From NCBI GenBank assembly GCA_905214305.1, contig CAJMLK010000008.1, positions 1 to 64,000 of the forward strand: 64,000 bases of DNA, written 5' to 3'. The notes below the pieces were generated by a model. The model was not told the DNA's origin. It did not search any database and was given only the letters and a program-made list of their open reading frames with translations. The DNA is from an uncultured bacterium. Lineage in GTDB: Bacteria; Desulfobacterota; Desulfovibrionia; Desulfovibrionales; Desulfovibrionaceae. This document shows, piece by piece, positions 62,326 through 64,000 of this stretch. How positions within the stretch are numbered: the first letter of the stretch is position 1; each line of letters starts with the position of its first letter. Position numbers and translations under genes: made by a program.

Positions 62326-63957
62326 TCAGACAGTCAGATGCCGCCCGTCTGCCAGTTCCGTGGCGGCGCGCAGCAGGTGCTCGAAGGACGCGTGCCTGTC
62401 CGCATCCAGATGCTGATGGGGGCGAAACTCGTCGACCAGACAGCCTTCATCGAGGACAACCACCCGGTCGCACAGGCGGAAAACAGAAGCCATGTCATGC
62501 GACACGTAAAGCAATGACAGGCCAAGGCTGTTTTTCAGGTTTTCCAGCAGGTCCTGCAATTGCGCCCGCACCACGGCATCCAGGTCCGTGAGGGCTTCAT
62601 CCAGAAGCAGGATATCCGGCCTGGGAGCCAGGGCCCGTGCAATGCACACCCTTTGCAGCTGCCCGCCGCTCAACTGTCCCGGGTATCTGCCTGCGCAGGA
62701 CTGGGGCAGCTCCACCAGAGAAAGCAGCTCAGCCACACGCTTCCTGCGGTCCGGGGCTGATGCCGGCCCGTGAGCCACCAGCGGTTCTTCAATGATGTCC
62801 CGGATTGTCATGCGCGGGTTCACCGCGCCGCGCGAATCCTGAAAGACTGTTTGCACATGCCTGCGCCAGTTTTTTTTGCGGGCCTGCGGCGAGGCGATAT
62901 CGTCGCTCATGATCAGCACATGGCCGCTGTCAGGTTTTTCCAGCCCCAGCAGCAAACGGAAAAGCGTGCTTTTTCCTGCGCCATTGCGGCCCATGATGGC
63001 CAGGCTTTCCCCACGGTGCAGGCACAGGCTCACATCACGCAATACCTCCTGACCGGGCTGACGACGCCAGCGGCAGGCGCCGTAACTTTTTTTCAGATTG
63101 CGGCATTCCAGCAGCACGGTGCTGTGCTGTGCGGTATTTTGTGGTTCGCCGGGTGCTGCGTCAGGCCGTTCTTCAGCAGGGAGGCACACCCTGGACGCAC
63201 GAAAGGCGCGCAGCAGCTCTCTGGTATGGTCATGCCCCGGACGGCACAGCAGCTCGCGGGCCGCGCCCTGCTCCACAACGCGCCCGTGCTGCATGACGGC
63301 GATGCTGTCGGCCATGCAGGCGGCGGTAGTCAGATCATGATCAATATAGAGCAGGGCAAAGCTGTGGCGTGCCTGAAGCTTTTTCAGCAGGCGGAGGATG
63401 CGCGCCTTGCCGGGCAGGTCGAGGCTTGAAATGGGTTCATCCGCGATGATCAGCGGGCTTTTGCGGGCCAGTGCCAGAGCTATCATGACCCGGTGGAGCA
63501 TGCCGCCGCTCAGCTCAAAGGGGTGGCGGGGCAGGATGGATTCGGGCTTGGTAAAACCCACTTCGCGCAAGCGCCGCCGCATGGCGGCCTCTTCGCGTTT
63601 GCGGGGTACACAGCCTGTGTCGCGGAAGGTTTCGCGAAAGGTGTGGCGTACCGTGAAAAGGTGGTCAAAACAGTCGCCGGGATTTTGCATGATCAGGGCG
63701 GGCGCGCCGCCAGCAAGGCGGATATGTCCTTTTTCCTGACGCACGCCGGGCGGCAGCAGCCCCATGACGGCCATGGCGGTGAGAGATTTGCCCGAACCGC
63801 TGGAGCCCATAAGGGCCAGAGTTTCACCGGCGTGAATGCTCAGGGAAACCTGATCCACAAGTCGCGCATTTTCTGTGCCTGCGGTTGTCAGGCAGAGATC
63901 GCGGATATCAAGAATGGGGGGCGCCGGTTGGCCGGTATTATGCGTCATGGGTGTCAT
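62326..63957 (-). CDS. Fused two-domain dipeptide/nickel-type ABC ATPase
   Basis: 543 residues carrying two complete ABC ATPases in tandem, usually two proteins (OppD/OppF or NikD/NikE). Domain 1: GSSGSGKS near residue 50, ELSGGMLHR, ADEPISSLD. Domain 2: GRNGAGKS near 320, QLSGGQLQR, LLDEALTDLD. Domain 1 resembles NikD (SLTAMAVMGLLPPGV). The start lies one base after the permease stop. The substrate, nickel or peptide, cannot be told. Confidence 0.88.
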   Translation of the reverse strand: MTPMTHNTGQPAPPILDIRDLCLTTAGTENARLVDQVSLSIHAGETLALMGSSGSGKSLTAMAVMGLLPPGVRQEKGHIRLAGGAPALIMQNPGDCFDHLFTVRHTFRETFRDTGCVPRKREEAAMRRRLREVGFTKPESILPRHPFELSGGMLHRVMIALALARKSPLIIADEPISSLDLPGKARILRLLKKLQARHSFALLYIDHDLTTAACMADSIAVMQHGRVVEQGAARELLCRPGHDHTRELLRAFRASRVCLPAEERPDAAPGEPQNTAQHSTVLLECRNLKKSYGACRWRRQPGQEVLRDVSLCLHRGESLAIMGRNGAGKSTLFRLLLGLEKPDSGHVLIMSDDIASPQARKKNWRRHVQTVFQDSRGAVNPRMTIRDIIEEPLVAHGPASAPDRRKRVAELLSLVELPQSCAGRYPGQLSGGQLQRVCIARALAPRPDILLLDEALTDLDAVVRAQLQDLLENLKNSLGLSLLYVSHDMASVFRLCDRVVVLDEGCLVDEFRPHQHLDADRHASFEHLLRAATELADGRHLTV

Positions 63958-63958
63958 G

Positions 63959-64000
63959 TCAGGCCCCCGCAGCGCGCAGGGCGGGGTCCAGCCGGTCGCG
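63959..64000 (-). CDS. ABC permease, C-terminal end only
   Basis: The last 13 residues of a DppC/NikC-type permease (RDRLDPALRAAGA), cut by the window edge. In-frame and directly before the fused ATPase, so the transporter operon continues beyond the window. Confidence 0.65.
   Translation of the reverse strand, partial: RDRLDPALRAAGA

Overview
The window looks like chromosomal DNA from a sulfate-reducing deltaproteobacterium of the Desulfovibrio type. The evidence is the rpoN-hpf-rapZ-mannose-type PTS block, an FmdE-family protein, a YcaO-TPR protein, a DUF362 ferredoxin-like protein, a radical-SAM/DUF2344 fusion, a sigma-54-driven flagellin and GC-rich coding sequence. No phage, insertion sequence, CRISPR array or rRNA was found. 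One tRNA (Lys-CUU) is present.

Layout. 0.3-7.1 kb, minus strand: PTS EIIC, EIIB, EIIA, rapZ, hpf, rpoN, then pyrG. This is a sugar-PTS/sigma-54 regulatory block. 7.4-8.2 kb: purQ. 9-16.7 kb, minus: a nitronate monooxygenase-like flavoprotein, then an overlapping AddB/AddA-like helicase-nuclease pair. 16.7-18.5 kb: a possible structured RNA, a small unknown gene and panD. 18.8-21.2 kb: cycA on the minus strand with a single-aptamer glycine riboswitch about 0.9 kb upstream. 21.3-25.6 kb, minus: a J-domain protein, a YkgJ-type cysteine-cluster protein, a CoA-binding protein and a KefB-like antiporter. 25.8-32.4 kb, minus: an overlapping five-gene uptake operon (TonB receptor, methyltransferase, binding protein, FecCD permease, ATPase), preceded by an FmdE-family gene. 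32.9-36.3 kb: a DUF362 Fe-S protein, upp and uraA. 36.7-39.3 kb: a tiny zinc-finger protein, a lipoprotein and an orphan HlyD-like protein. 39.6-43.8 kb: a YcaO-TPR/methyltransferase pair divergent from prmA. 44-49.7 kb: an M23 peptidase, a pirin, znuACB and tpx. 50.3-56.4 kb: hslU, tRNA-Lys, dsbD, cheW, an acetyltransferase and a small unknown. 56.4-64 kb: the radical-SAM fusion, small unknowns, rnc, fliC, and a fused dipeptide/nickel-type ABC ATPase with the last codons of its permease.

The most striking unexplained signal is a family of palindromic intergenic repeats (core AGAGCAATTTCA...TGAAATTGCTCT). These sit directly on gene ends and supply the stop codon of at least seven genes, with an eighth gene ending inside a second palindrome of the same element. 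A separate 125-nt multi-hairpin element occurs twice, about 96% identical and inverted (8385-8509 and 39494-39618), with a decayed third copy after hslU. Other candidates worth attention are the TonB/methyltransferase/FecCD uptake operon, the YcaO-TPR pair with no recognisable substrate gene, the glycine riboswitch followed by a 21-codon ORF, and the structured RNA candidate near 17 kb.
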